A stretch of 64,000 bases of DNA from Stictocephala bisonia (GCA_035578905.1 JAQJVL010000579.1:476781-540780), one strand, 5' to 3'. Counted from the stretch's first letter, positions 48,648 through 60,825 are shown. Made by a program: numbers and translations. Notes: generated by a model from the letters alone, not told the origin.

Positions 48648-48722
48648 CAAAACCACCGTACGTGTATAGGTGGGAAGGTGGGTCAATACCACCATACGTG
48701 TATGAGTGGGTAGGTGAGTCCA
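48648..48722 (+). repeat. 36-bp minisatellite, locus 5 (two units)
   Basis: Two units, CACCGTACGTGTATAGGTGG and ACCATACGTGTATGAGTGGG, 36 bp apart, about 125 bp beyond the mariner right end. Confidence 0.75.
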
Positions 48723-48729
48723 CCATGTC

Positions 48730-50275
48730 TGTATCTCGTATATATTAGTTTAACCTTAATTTATTTAGTTTATGAACCTTAAAATTAAAGTGTTGCAGAA
48801 CCTTAGGTATATTAAACTTCTTGTAGATTTACAGCAAAAAAATAAGTTGCCAAATTACAAGTCCTAATTCAACCTGTCTATTTGAACAGTAACAAGCTCT
48901 GTTGCAATTTTAAAGGAAACTTTGGCCTTAAACTAGCCAGATAGTATAGTTTAAATGTACGTATGAAAATACAGTAAGAAACAAATATAAAATCCTACGA
49001 TATAGAACAATTTATCCTCTTATTAATCATAATAATAGTGTTCCAGGAATAACACTGTATGAACGTGTATGGGTTCATAAGTTAACTTTACCAACAAATA
49101 ACTCAACTAATCTTAACCTCTTAAATAACTACAATACTAAATAGAAAGTGTAACTAGGACATGGTTATCAACGGAAAAATATAGATTATAGTTATGATAC
49201 CAGCTGAGTAAGACTAACATCCAACACTATTTTATGTATTGCAGTAGGTAGTTTAATTCATAAGTAATAAGTGCAACAAGTGCTTTATATACAATTCTCA
49301 CGTATTCTAGCATGGACCATGTTTAATTGAAGGATCTGTATAACGTACAGCTGATAAAGATAAACTGTAATAAATCTAGACTGTAAATTATATATAGCAG
49401 TGAATATACATCAGGGTATGGCATTCATATTTAAATAAGATAATTAGGAGGTTTGGTCATTGGCGTAGTTTGTAATCATAATCGATTACATAGCATTAGT
49501 TATCCAATTAACAATATTGGCAGGGAGCTATGTAATCAATCGTATGACATGGATGTTGTGGCTCACCGAAAAGGAATAATGTATATACACTTGTATGGCA
49601 GGGTAAATTGGATTGCACTTGCATATACATATCACTATACTTGCTTGCGTATTGTTTGTATGCTGTAAGTTATTGTTATTATTTTACGTAGAAAACCATA
49701 ATATACCTTAAAACTAAAATATATATTCTGTTAATGGTGAATTTCAATTTCCATTTGATCTAAATGCAATTTGTAATAACAAAAACTCTACAAAACAGTT
49801 TACTTTATACATTTTAAAATGATGACGTTCTGTCCGGGATGTTAATTTATTTGATGTTTTATTTAACATGATATTGAATAAGACAGATTATTTTGAGATT
49901 CGAGTAAACCTAGAGACTAGTTAGATTTTCCATTAAATTTCAAATCGCTCCGGTAGAGAGTACCGCATTTTAATTGACACACAGTATAGTATTTCTTTGA
50001 TATAGATTTCAAGAAGCGTTCAAATACAAGTCAGCTGAAATCCTTTGAACAATTTGATAATCGGTTTGTATACGTTTTATGTAAATATTAATTTAATTTA
50101 TAATTTCCGGCAAAGGCCAATGTAACTGGCAAGCGATATTTCAATCTTAAAAGACAAATTACTACATTTTATTTATTTTTGTTTTTGAGTCTCTATCAAA
50201 TTTGTGCTGATATCATAATAAGGGAAAAAATTATTTAAATTTAAACTAAGGGACAGTCTAAAACGTAGTTAATAA
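48730..50275. other. AT-rich non-coding tract
   Basis: No gene or known repeat was recognised. Confidence 0.45.
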
Positions 50276-50279
50276 TAAC

Positions 50280-50358
50280 CGCCCATACAAGTACAATGGT
50301 ATTACATGAACAGTGATAGTGATCCACCCACTCACCCATACAAGTACAGTGGTAGTGA
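50280..50358 (-). repeat. 36-bp minisatellite, locus 6 (about two units, G-rich strand minus)
   Basis: CGCCCATACAAGTACAATGG and CTCACCCATACAAGTACAGT units with TGGTA(T/G)T-type links, the reverse of locus 1. Confidence 0.65.
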
Positions 50359-50656
50359 TTACGAAGTTCAAACTATAGATCACATAGTTAATGATTGCGT
50401 TTATAATGGTATATCATTGTTTATAATGAGGCAATACATTAATAGATATTTATAATTATCAAGCTACACATGGCTTGATAAAATCAATTTGTTGAATGCC
50501 TTATAATTTTAGAAGTGGGATAACACTCTATTCAAATATAAGAGTGAATAAGTGAATATTTATTGATATTACATATTTACTAATAAATATTTTTCGTGCA
50601 TACAAAATATGAACTAATACTAGCAAGTAGTAATTTTTGTTAATAACGTTCATGAA

Positions 50657-50845
50657 TTTTATTTCATAGTTGTCTAAAAGCCATTCTGTTACGCAACAGT
50701 TCACACAACTTTAGTTTGACATAAGCGATTTGCATCTAAATTGCATGACAGTGGTGAATTAGCTTAGTCAGTGGCAGTGGAGACAGACAAGCGGTAAATT
50801 GTGTTTCAAGTTAGCCCTTGACAATCATATTGGTAAATCTGCAGC
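50657..50845 (+). repeat. dispersed repeat E, copy 2
   Basis: Strong match to 34600-34785 (CGATTTGCATCTAAATTGCA, GACAAGCGGTAAATTGTGTT). Confidence 0.85.
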
Positions 50846-51029
50846 GGTAGACAGTTGTTTAAGCTCAAGTTACTGCTAGAAATTTAATCCATTTTGATAG
50901 CATTATATTAAGAAAAATATTATCTGATATTTTTTGAAAAAAATGGAACGTGTATGTAGTTAATTTAAAAATAAAAATTGTAATATACATTTAATGCAAC
51001 ATCCCATTAGTATATTCAGTAATCATAAA

Positions 51030-51400
51030 GGGTGTTCTGTCTTTAAGAAGGTCCTGATGCAACCCCTGGGTAGCCTTCCTTTCTGTGTTCAGCAAGTCTT
51101 TATCTTGTCTCAAACTTCCCTTCTATCCTTACATTTTCCACCACTTGATATCTCCATTCCTCGTCCTCTCTTTCCTCTACATGGTCCTTCTAAGGCTATT
51201 TTCAAATCTCCTGTCATCAAGTATTCTAATTAATTCATGTTTCTTCTTCTTTTAGTTTTCAGTATTTCCCTTTCTTCGCCCAATCTTAGCATTTCTTCAC
51301 CTCACCTTCTATCTCCCCATAATATTCTCCTTTCTCTATCTCACCCTTCTCCAAATACACATCTCCAATCTCTTCTTGTCTTATTTCCTACATAATTTTA
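51030..51400. other. pyrimidine-rich tract
   Basis: About 350 bp strongly biased to C and T on the plus strand (TCCTCGTCCTCTCTTTCCTC, TCTCCTTTCTCTATCTCACC). The minus strand is purine-rich and without a long frame. No function recognised; it could be the decayed body of an unknown repeat. Confidence 0.4.
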
Positions 51401-51790
51401 AATATATAAGAGGCATTTACGAAGGAGATAAAAGTTGCAGAAAGGAAATAAAGTAAAAACTGCTAAGTTTATATAAAAAGTGAGTATTTAGCGATGTTAT
51501 AAAAACCTACCTTCGTACTAAAAATTGTTATAATTGTTTCTTTTAGTCCCTGTAAGTTATTTATGATGTTTTTATAAATTGGCGTCATTATTTTAAAAGC
51601 CCTTTTGGTGAATATTTTATACTATCGTTATGTTTATATTTAGTATTTTATTTAAAACGCTTGGAATTAATATGTTGCACTGTTTAATCTAAGAGTATAA
51701 TATACTTTTTAGGAATTAATATTAAACTTAAATATTGGATCTTAGGCTTAAGTGATATATAAAGTTGCCACATCACAGCATGGGCGAAAC

Positions 51791-51865
51791 GTCGTATTAG
51801 GTTGTAAATAGTGTAGACAGTACCTTGACGTGGTTGTTAGGCTACTGGAAAATATAAATTCTAGT
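51791..51865 (+). repeat. short dispersed repeat H, copy 1
   Basis: Shares TTGTAAATAGTGTAGA, CTTGAC, TTGTTAG and ATTCTAGT in order with 61441-61510. It lies about 150 bp left of the LTR element. Confidence 0.5.
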
Positions 51866-52018
51866 TTTAAATATTATTTATTTTAATGTCATATATAAAT
51901 AATATGTTTTAACTTTTTAGAGAAATTAGTTGAGAATTTTACATGTTTAATACATAATCATAAACGTACTTATGAAATTTAATATAACAGGTAAAAAAAC
52001 AAATCTAATAATTCATAT

Positions 52019-54116
52019 TGTACCGGGTCGTTTTGACCGGTACATTTTTCGCTTTTTTCGTCGTTTGTCTGCCAGGCTGCCTGAGATCGCTCACGCTCTG
52101 CGTTCCGCGTACTTTGGTAGCCGTTGGCCCGGTTCCGTTAAGTTCCGTGTTCCAGAAGCTTCGGTCCGCTTGGCCAGCCTTCTAGATGGTTCGAGCTGTT
52201 CAGTGGGTCTGCGGAGGTTAGTCTTGTGCTGTCTGCCGATCAACTAACTATGCGTGGCTGAGAGACCCGTTAACGTAAGTGTTCTTTTGTAAGTTTTACT
52301 ATTTAATCACCCTTTTGGTGAGAATATTTTGTTTCCATCATATTAATCGTTCTTGCTTGTGTTTTAGGGTTTTGTTAAATTTGTATTTTCTTTGTCTAGT
52401 TTAGTTAACCTATGTTTGAGCCATGTGCTCCAGGTTACAGGTTTACCAGTAATTGCTTTATTATATCTTGTTTTATTTTCAATTGTAATTCTGTATGATG
52501 TTTATTGAGCCTTTTTACAGTTGTAGTTACCGATTTACCATATTTTTTGTTCATTGACAATAACCTAGCCTATCTTTAGCTTTTCATGTTAATTCCTATT
52601 GCTCATGTATCCATATCCTAGTTTTCAGTTTGTCATTTTTAGTTCCATATACGTAATTAATTCTTTGATATTTTGTTAAATTGTAATTTTTCTTAAATCT
52701 GAGTTTGCCAACATAATTATGCATAACCTAAAAAAAAAATAGATCTTTTAGTTTTTCTAGTGGGCTAATCATGTATAATTTCGTCTGTTCTGGTTTTGTT
52801 TTGCCATTTCATGTATTAGGGGTTATGTGTAATATTTTGTGTTGTGATGGCTGGACTGATTTTAATTGTGCTGTGGTGTTGCCCTACAGTCCAGGGTCCT
52901 TGAGTGGGACTTTCAACCCTCAGCCGGTCGTCCGGGCAATGTTCTATCGTCTTCACTGCTAGCCTGGCCTGAGGACCATGTTGGAGCCTGGAGTCGCCCG
53001 CTACCCGCTCTACATCTTTAGGGTACAAGTCTTCTGTCCTCAGGTCAGTGCGTTCCTTATTTTTCCCGGCGGATGAGCTGGGGGTGATTTGTGAAAAGAA
53101 AAATAAATAAATAAAAAAGAAAAATAGAAGAAGAAAAAAAAAAATGATTATGGAACTGTATGTGGTCTAGGCCTAAAGTAAACTGGAACAGTGACTCTAT
53201 TCAACACAGCCATGGGGACCTATATGTTTTTTTTATTTAAAGGGAAAAAAAAAAAACTTAAAAGACAAACAAAAGGAACTGTTTGGATAATAATATATAT
53301 TTATATTTATATTTCTTGTTATTTAGTTTAATTGGTTTATTTTGTTGTTAGATATTTTAGAGTTTATATTTGTTAGGTCCCTTTTGTTAAATTGTGTTAT
53401 TTATTTTTATGCTTTAGGCCTAGTGATTTAGTTATTTATTTATTTATTTCGTGTTTGGTATAGATGTCTGGAAGTGCATTTTTACTCGAACGGTATCGTG
53501 TTATATTTTCTTTTAAATTATTTAATTTTTCAACTCACCAAAAGGGGATTATGATGCTTCTGCTTAACTTTCAATTCGGAGCTGCCCAGGGATGCCGGCT
53601 TACTCCCTGGCCTCGGTGGAATCAAGGGATATGTGGGCTAAATTGCCGGTTTAATTGTTGTTTTCCAGACGTTTTCTAAATTTTCACTTTTATTTGGGGT
53701 TATCTAAATTTGTTTCTAAGTTTGCCACCTTTTAAATTTTGTTAATAAATTTTCCTTACGTTTTGGGAGTCCCAGGCCAAACTGCAGATAGGCCATACAG
53801 TTTGTTAATTGTAGTTTTGGTATTTGTAGCGTTAAGTGTGTTGGTAGCTTTTGTCGTTATATTGTTAAATTTTAGTGTTTATGGTTATTTATTTAATTGC
53901 AGATTTTATATTGTGGCCTTCTGCCTATTTTATATTGTGGCCTTCTGCCGTTTTTGTTTTATTGTTTTTTTACTTGGTAATAAAAAGTAGTTTTGCTCAG
54001 CTGCCGAGTTTTATTTTGGACCCTCCAACTGCCACCCGTGATCCCATCGCTCGACTTGGTTTGAGCCATCCCCCGGTTGGCACGCTTACCAGCTTTGGTG
54101 GGGGGGATGGGTCTCA
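52019..54116 (+). repeat. 5' LTR
   Basis: Begins TGTACCGG and ends CA, 2098 bp, long for an insect gypsy-type element. The first 27 bp form an inverted repeat: TGTACCGG at 52019-52026 and CCGGTACA at 52037-52044 around a short loop. An A-rich tract lies at about 53090-53148 and AATAAA (polyadenylation-type) near 53981. The LTR is a mosaic of AT-rich stretches and GC-richer ones (52040-52260, 52860-53060, 54000-54116). Short open frames (for example a hydrophobic 83-codon frame at 53739-53990) recur in both LTRs simply because the LTRs are identical; no family motif was seen. Confidence 0.93.
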
Positions 54117-54118
54117 AT

Positions 54119-54177
54119 TGGTAGCAGAGCGTGGTTCCGATCCACGGACCTCTGGGTTATGGGCCCAGCACGCTTCC
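54119..54177 (+). promoter_or_regulatory. primer-binding site extended over most of initiator tRNA-Met
   Basis: Two bases after the LTR, TGGTAGCAGAGCGTGGTT (54119-54136) is complementary to the 3' end of initiator tRNA-Met including CCA. The match does not stop at about 18 nt. It continues through TCCGATCCACGGACC (T arm and variable region), CTCTGGGTTATGGGCCCAG (complement of the CAU anticodon arm) and CACGCTTCC, ending at 54177. In all about 59 nt, some three quarters of the tRNA, are present in reverse complement. Read on the minus strand it is a 5'-truncated tRNA-Met sequence. Captured tRNA cDNA is the simplest explanation (inference). Confidence 0.88.
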
Positions 54178-54253
54178 ATTACCAAGATACTACACAATTA
54201 TAACAAACGCTACAGTTCGGTAAGGCTAAGTTTTTCAGTGTTTTCGATTTGAG

Positions 54254-56554
54254 GCCTACCATCAGATTCCATTGAAGAAGGAATCACGGCCCATGACTAG
54301 CTTCTGTGTTCCCTGGAATCTCTATCAGTTCACTAGGGTTCCTATGGGTCTTGCTGTGGGTGCCCAGACTCTTACTCGTCTGCTTGATTCCATCTTCCAT
54401 GATGTGAAGTTCAAGTTTGTTTTCAATTACCTGGACGATCTTCTTGTCTACAGTGAGACTTTCGGGGAACACATGCAACATCTGGAGGAAGTTCTTAGTC
54501 GCCTCAAATCAGCTGGCCTTACCGTCAATCCAGAGAAAGTCACTTTTGCTCGTCCTGAGATTTCTTTTCTGGGTCATCTTATCTCTTCTCGAGGCGTCTG
54601 CATAGATCCTGCGAGGACCCAGGGCATTAGGGATTTTCCTCCTCCCAGAGATGCCAAGGGGATTGCCCGTTTTGTGGGGATGGTGAATTTTTACCGTCGC
54701 TTCATCCCTAACGTGGCCGAGCTTGCTGCCCCGTTGAACGAGCTGCGAAAGAAAGGTGTTCCTTTTGTGTGGGGCCAAGCTCAGCAGACTGCCTTTGATG
54801 CTCTCAAGGAGGCTATCATGCAACCTCCTGTCCTGCGTATGCCTGATTTCAGCAGAGGATTCATTCTTCAGACTGATGCCTCCTCCTCCGCCATTGCTGC
54901 TGTTCTTTCTCAGGAGTTTGATGGGGTCAGGCAGCCCATCGCTTTTGCTTCGAGGACGTTGTCTCACCAGGAAAAGAAAGCTTCTTCCATCTATGAGTTA
55001 GAGTGTCTGGCTGTTGTCTTTGGTACGGACAAGTTCCGGCGTTTCTTGGAACACGCTGAGTTCTTGCTGGAGACAGACAATCAGGCACTGTCTTGGCTTC
55101 TTGCCCATCCCAGACAGCTTGGGAAAATTGGTCGCTGGGTGGTCAAAATTTCTGCCTTTAAGTTCCGAGTCCAACATCTTAGGGGTACCCAGAATGTCAT
55201 CGCGGATGCTCTTTCCCGCATGTATCACGAACCCAGTGATCCACCGACTGAGGTTGTTGCTCAGTGTGGTGCTGTTCTTCTGGATTTTCCTCTGGCTTTT
55301 GACGACCTACTGTCCCATCAGCAGAAAGATCCTGAGCTGTCAGTCATCTTAGGTGAGCTTCAAGAGGGAGGTGCCCACCCTCCCTATTTTCTGTCCAAAG
55401 GGGTACTCTGTTGCCGTCCTCGACAGAGGGGTGAACCCCGTGTAGTGCTGCCTAGTCATCTAGTACCGATGGTCTTTCAGTATTATCACTCTTCCCTTGT
55501 GGGCGGTCATCTTGGCATTCATAAGACCATCGCTAAGATTCGTAGGTACTTCATCTGGAAGGGCATGGACCGGGATGTTGCTGGCAGAGTGCGGGCTTGT
55601 CACCTGTGCTCTCTCAGCAAGCCTAGTCAGAATGCAAGGTTAGGGTTGTTATCTTCTGAGGTGGCCGAGCGTCCTTTTGAGAAGGTGTTCATCGACTACG
55701 TGGGTCCTTTTCCCCGTAGCAAGTCAGGTAACTCCTACCTACTTGTTTGTGTGGATGCTTTCTCGAAGTTCGTTTGGCTTTTCCCACCTCGGAGTGCCAC
55801 GGCTAAGCTCACCATCCGTGCTCTCCAGTCCCAACTCTTCCAGCACTTTGGTGTGCCTTCCACTCTTGTGCCCGACAACGGTAGCCAGTTTACCTCCCAT
55901 GAGTTTCGTAGGTTCTGTTTTGGCAATGGTATCAGGCATGTGACTACCTCTCCGTATTACCCACAGCCTTCTCATGCAGAGTGGTTCAACCGCAATCTTC
56001 GGTCTGCCCTTATTTCCTTCCATGCTGAGAAGCAGAACACCTGGTATGAGAGTCTCTCTTGGCTCCAGCTTGCTTTTAACTCTTCTAAGCATGAGAGTCA
56101 CAATGCCACTCCCTTCGAAATTCTACATGGCTACCCTCCTAACAACCCTTTGTCCAACTTGTGGAGGTTAGAGGATCTTCTACCTACGCCAGGTGCCACT
56201 GACGTAGTGTCCACGTGGCGGGCTGCTCGGCGCAACCTGCTACGTGCTAGAGAGAGAGTGAGGAGGAGGTATGATAAGGGTCGCACTCCTAACCCTTTTC
56301 AGGTTGGAGATCTGGTTCTTTGTCAGGCTCACCCGGTCAGTTCGGCCGCGGAACGAAGAGCTGCAAAGTTGTGCTATCGGTGGTCTGGTCCCCACCGCAT
56401 CGATAGGTTTTTGTCACCGGTGACTGCTCTGCTGGTTGATCCCCAGTCAGGCAGGGTGTTCAGGAAAGCCCATGTGTCCCAGCTTAAGGCTTTCCGGGGA
56501 ACGGTTGATCCAGGAGTTGGTGTTCCTGGGGGTTTCTTGGGGCAAAGAGATTGA
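54254..56554 (+). pseudogene. Ty3/gypsy pol fragment: RT (partial), RNase H, integrase
   Basis: Polyprotein fragment whose intact form would copy element RNA and integrate the DNA. The frame is open from a stop at 54221; recognisable pol begins at AYHQIPLKKE (54254) inside RT. It has no ATG at the RT start and no upstream pol. Counting from codon TTG 54272 as residue 1 (760 codons): RT active-site YLDD 53-56 (the RT's first aspartate motif is missing), RNase H residues D202, E242, D269, D312, integrase zinc finger H413-H417-C443-C446, and integrase catalytic triad D475 (FIDY), D535 (PDNGSQF) and E570, 35 apart. E570 is followed by W where most relatives have R. A GPY-like segment (YRWSGPHRID) lies near the end, with no chromodomain visible. 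The remaining 2.3 kb has no frameshift, consistent with a recent origin. Confidence 0.93.
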
Positions 56555-56770
56555 TCACCTCTGCGCCCTAGGTGGCTGTTCTGAGAGAGTCTCCTTTCTC
56601 TCTTTTCTGGTCGGGCCCGACCGTCAGGGTAGTTCGCTCCCTGTTTGAGGGGTTTCCCCTCTTAGCTTCTCTTGGGCGTCCTTGGAGCACCACTCTTTGG
56701 AGGTTCTTCTTCTTCTGTTTGGTTCCCTGAGGTACCGAGTTCTCCCCTGCCTGGGTGTGTTGAGGTTTTG

Positions 56771-56781
56771 CAGAGGGAGGT
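56771..56781 (+). promoter_or_regulatory. polypurine tract
   Basis: CAGAGGGAGG followed by T directly before the 3' LTR; this is the expected position and composition of the plus-strand primer. Confidence 0.8.
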
Positions 56782-58879
56782 TGTACCGGGTCGTTTTGAC
56801 CGGTACATTTTTCGCTTTTTTCGTCGTTTGTCTGCCAGGCTGCCTGAGATCGCTCACGCTCTGCGTTCCGCGTACTTTGGTAGCCGTTGGCCCGGTTCCG
56901 TTAAGTTCCGTGTTCCAGAAGCTTCGGTCCGCTTGGCCAGCCTTCTAGATGGTTCGAGCTGTTCAGTGGGTCTGCGGAGGTTAGTCTTGTGCTGTCTGCC
57001 GATCAACTAACTATGCGTGGCTGAGAGACCCGTTAACGTAAGTGTTCTTTTGTAAGTTTTACTATTTAATCACCCTTTTGGTGAGAATATTTTGTTTCCA
57101 TCATATTAATCGTTCTTGCTTGTGTTGTAGGGTTTTGTTAAATTTGTATTTTCTTTGTCTAGTTTAGTTAACCTATGTTTGAGCCATGTGCTCCAGGTTA
57201 CAGGTTTACCAGTAATTGCTTTATTATATCTTGTTTTATTTTCAATTGTAATTCTGTATGATGTTTATTGAGCCTTTTTACAGTTGTAGTTACCGATTTA
57301 CCATATTTTTTGTTCATTGACAATAACCTAGCCTATCTTTAGCTTTTCATGTTAATTCCTATTGCTCATGTATCCATATCCTAGTTTTCAGTTTGTCATT
57401 TTTAGTTCCATATACGTAATTAATTCTTTGATATTTTGTTAAATTGTAATTTTTCTTAAATCTGAGTTTGCCAACATAATTATGCATAACCTAAAAAAAA
57501 AATAGATCTTTTAGTTTTTCTAGTGGGCTAATCATGTATAATTTCGTCTGTTCTGGTTTTGTTTTGCCATTTCATGTATTAGGGGTTATGTGTAATATTT
57601 TGTGTTGTGATGGCTGGACTGATTTTAATTGTGCTGTGGTGTTGCCCTACAGTCCAGGGTCCTTGAGTGGGACTTTCAACCCTCAGCCGGTCGTCCAGGC
57701 AATGTTCTATCGTCTTCACTGCTAGCCTGGCCTGAGGACCATGTTGGAGCCTGGAGTCGCCCGCTACCCGCTCTACATCTTTAGGGTACAAGTCTTCTGT
57801 CCTCAGGTCAGTGCGTTCCTTATTTTTCCCGGCGGCTGAGCTGGGGGTGATTTGTGAAAAGAAAAATAAATAAATAAAAAAGAAAAATAGAAGAAGAAAA
57901 AAAAAATGATTATGGAACTGTATGTGGTCTAGGCCTAAAGTAAACTGGAACAGTGACTCTATTCAACACAGCCATGGGGACCTATATGTTTTTTTTATTT
58001 AAAAGGAAAAAAAAAAAAACTTAAAAGACAAACAAAAGGAACTGTTTGGATAATAATATATATTTATATTTATATTTCTTGTTATTTAGTTTAATTGGTT
58101 TATTTTGTTGTTAGATATTTTAGAGTTTATATTTGTTAGGTCCCTTTTGTTAAATTGTGTTATTTATTTTTATGCTTTAGGCCTAGTGATTTAGTTATTT
58201 ATTTATTTATTTCGTGTTTGGTATAGATGTCTGGAAGTGCATTTTTACTCGAACGGTATCGTGTTATATTTTCTTTTAAATTATTTAATTTTTCAACTCA
58301 CCAAAAGGGGATTATGATGCTTCTGCTTAACTTTCAATTCGGAGCTGCCCAGGGATGCCGGCTTACTCCCTGGCCTCGGTGGAATCAAGGGATATGTGGG
58401 CTAAATTGCCGGTTTAATTGTTGTTTTCCAGACGTTTTCTAAATTTTCACTTTTATTTGGGGTTATCTAAATTTGTTTCTAAGTTTGCCACCTTTTAAAT
58501 TTTGTTAATAAATTTTCCTTACGTTTTGGGAGTCCCAGGCCAAACTGCAGATAGGCCATACAGTTTGTTAATTGTAGTTTTGGTATTTGTAGCGTTAAGT
58601 GTGTTGGTAGCTTTTGTCGTTATATTGTTAAATTTTAGTGTTTATGGTTATTTATTTAATTGCAGATTTTATATTGTGGCCTTCTGCCTATTTTATATTG
58701 TGGCCTTCTGCCGTTTTTGTTTTATTGTTTTTTTACTTGGTAATAAAAAGTAGTTTTGCTCAGCTGCCGAGTTTTATTTTGGACCCTCCAACTGCCACCC
58801 GTGATCCCATCGCTCGACTTGGTTTGAGCCATCCCCCGGTTGGCACGCTTACCAGCTTTGGTGGGGGGGATGGGTCTCA
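56782..58879 (+). repeat. 3' LTR
   Basis: 2098 bp, nearly identical to the 5' LTR. Differences seen: T/G near 52366 versus 57127, G/A in CGTCC(G/A)GGCA (about 52935 versus 57697), A/C in GGCGG(A/C)TGAG (about 53074 versus 57836), G/A before the A run near 58002, and one-base changes in two A runs. An ATAT duplication follows at 58880-58883. Confidence 0.93.
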
Positions 58880-58883
58880 ATAT

Positions 58884-59335
58884 GCATATATAAAAAATAA
58901 AATCAAATTTACATTGGCTTGTATATTTTTTAAATTAGCAATAAATGAGTATTCACATATTTGATAAACTAAACGCCCTCTTTTTCTGAGGGCTGTTTAA
59001 GAAGAATAGCTGCTGAACAATTCCCAGTGAGCTTAGAGCAATCTACATATAAATTGCGTAAAATAGGAGTCAGCAACGAGGGTAAAACATTAGTGATTCC
59101 AACTTACAAGTCCTCGAAACTGGCGAAACTGGTTTCTTTTGAAAGATTGTCAGTTAACTGTTGTAGCATATTTTTAGTGTTAAACATACAGATCGAGATG
59201 AGTTTTCAATAACTGAATATCACAAAAATAATATAATACAATTTGATGTTTTCTTAATTCTCAGATTATTCTCAGATATTAGTATCCAGAACAATTTAGT
59301 ACGCATGTAGATGTAATTATGAATATAGGATTAAT
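58884..59335. other. non-coding tract
   Basis: No gene was recognised. The short frame at 59027-59212 has no motif. Confidence 0.4.
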
Positions 59336-59339
59336 GTGG

Positions 59340-59682
59340 ATGGCCTGTGTAGTCTGGTTAGTAACTGATTTTTACTTATGCTCAGGAAAAGCGATTTCTT
59401 AATAACCTAACAGCCAGGACAGCTAAAGGACTACAACATTACTTAGAGTCTGAACCACATAGTACTGATATGATTTTAAGCTGATTGACAAATCTGACAC
59501 TGACTACTACATCGTAACCTCAAACTTTTTCCGTAGTGGCGCCGATGGCAACCATTGAGTGGACGCCATGTTGGTATTTAGAGGATACCAATATATCGCT
59601 TACAATGTTTACGATACGTATTCTCAATAAGCTGGATTACAGCACTGTGACACTAGCACCGACTAGGGGGACATCAAGGATA
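59340..59682 (-). repeat. SINE-like repeat B, copy 2
   Basis: Minus-strand counterpart of 34854-35150: CCTAGTCGGTGCTAGTGTCA start, CAGTGCTGTAA, AATACCAACATGGCGTCCAC, GTGTCAGATTTGTCAAT. The 83-codon frame at 59536-59787 overlaps it and is not a gene. Confidence 0.65.
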
Positions 59683-59689
59683 GTTAGCA

Positions 59690-60820
59690 CGGTAGGTTTG
59701 ATGGCCGATGAATGGACAATATACAAGTATATAAGTCCAGTGACTTATATACTTTATATTTATTTTGACAACATATCTATATTATAGTTGTTGGTATTTA
59801 ATAACAAAAATAGGTTAAATTTTCAGTATTTTATTTAGTATAATCACGTGTTTTTATTATAACCTTTACTTACAAAGTATCGTAATGCTATTATCTCGTA
59901 AAAAAATTACTAATTGTAAAACACGTCATTTTATAAAATGTTTATATAGCAATATACTTATATGTTTGTTCAATTATACATAGTATGGCTCAAAAGGCAC
60001 TTTAACAAAAATAAGTAGTTAAATTAAAAGAATAAATACTGTCTCATATTTTTTAAATATAATATAATAAAGTTAAATGAAATAAGAATTCAAAAAAAAT
60101 GTTTAATGCAAAGCATAAAAATAACTAAACCAAAGACCTTGAAGCTGAGTAATCATCACTAAGGTTTTTATATAATAGGACATTTTAAGTCATTACGCTC
60201 ACTCGTTATAATTGCATAGTAAAAAAATATGCAAAATCAGCACAGAAAATCATTTATTATACAAGAAAACATTATCTGTTATAAACACAAAATTAGGTAA
60301 ATTTTATTTTCTGTTATACAAACAAATCAATAAAAAACTTCGAAACAAATAATATTGCTTTTGCATTGTGTATTCTAACAATCTACCAATGTAGAATTAT
60401 TTAATATTCTATAGCTCTACAAACGAATGTAGTTATGTATTCTAGACTTGTGCTCGCCATATTTGAAGTGCATACTAATGACGTAGCGTTCAGGTTAAAC
60501 ACACCGTACTGACCCCAAACACTACATTGTTTGAGGGTACGAATTGGAATGGTGACAATACGAGTTCATTTGTATAAAGAAACTATACAAATAGGATTCT
60601 TTTTTTGATGATATGCAATTTTTAGGTCACTAAAAAGGATTTTCACTAAATAAATACATTATAAAAAATATTTTTTAGTATAATTTATTGAAAAAAAGGA
60701 CCTTAAGAGAGACACTTTTCAAATTATAGTGATTTTATAGTTCTACTCGTATATAGTTCTCATGTTTAATAATCAAATACTAAGGAGTTATAAAGTTAAA
60801 GTTTATGTCTTATTTGACCA
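59690..60820. other. AT-rich non-coding tract
   Basis: Nothing was recognised. Confidence 0.45.
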
Positions 60821-60825
60821 GGTGA

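Larger units (their letters stand above)
52019..58879 (+). mobile_element. Ty3/gypsy LTR retrotransposon, recent, gag and 5' pol deleted
   Basis: 6861 bp with 2098-bp LTRs (52019-54116, 56782-58879), flanked by 4-bp ATAT duplications (52015-52018, 58880-58883). The order LTR, tRNA-Met primer site, pol fragment, polypurine tract, LTR is normal, but only 2665 bp separate the LTRs. Gag, protease and the N-terminal RT are missing. RNase H before integrase identifies Ty3/gypsy. LTRs differ by about four substitutions and a couple of homopolymer indels by eye, so insertion is recent. Lacking gag, it could move only with proteins supplied by another copy (inference). Confidence 0.95.

Noticed and set aside
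53464..53990. Open frames within the LTR, one hydrophobic, repeated at 58227-58753
   Set aside because: They occur twice only because the LTRs are identical; no domain or conserved start was recognised.
54119..54177. Functional minus-strand tRNA-Met gene
   Set aside because: The 5' acceptor strand and most of the D arm are missing and it abuts an LTR, so it is part of the retroelement's primer site.
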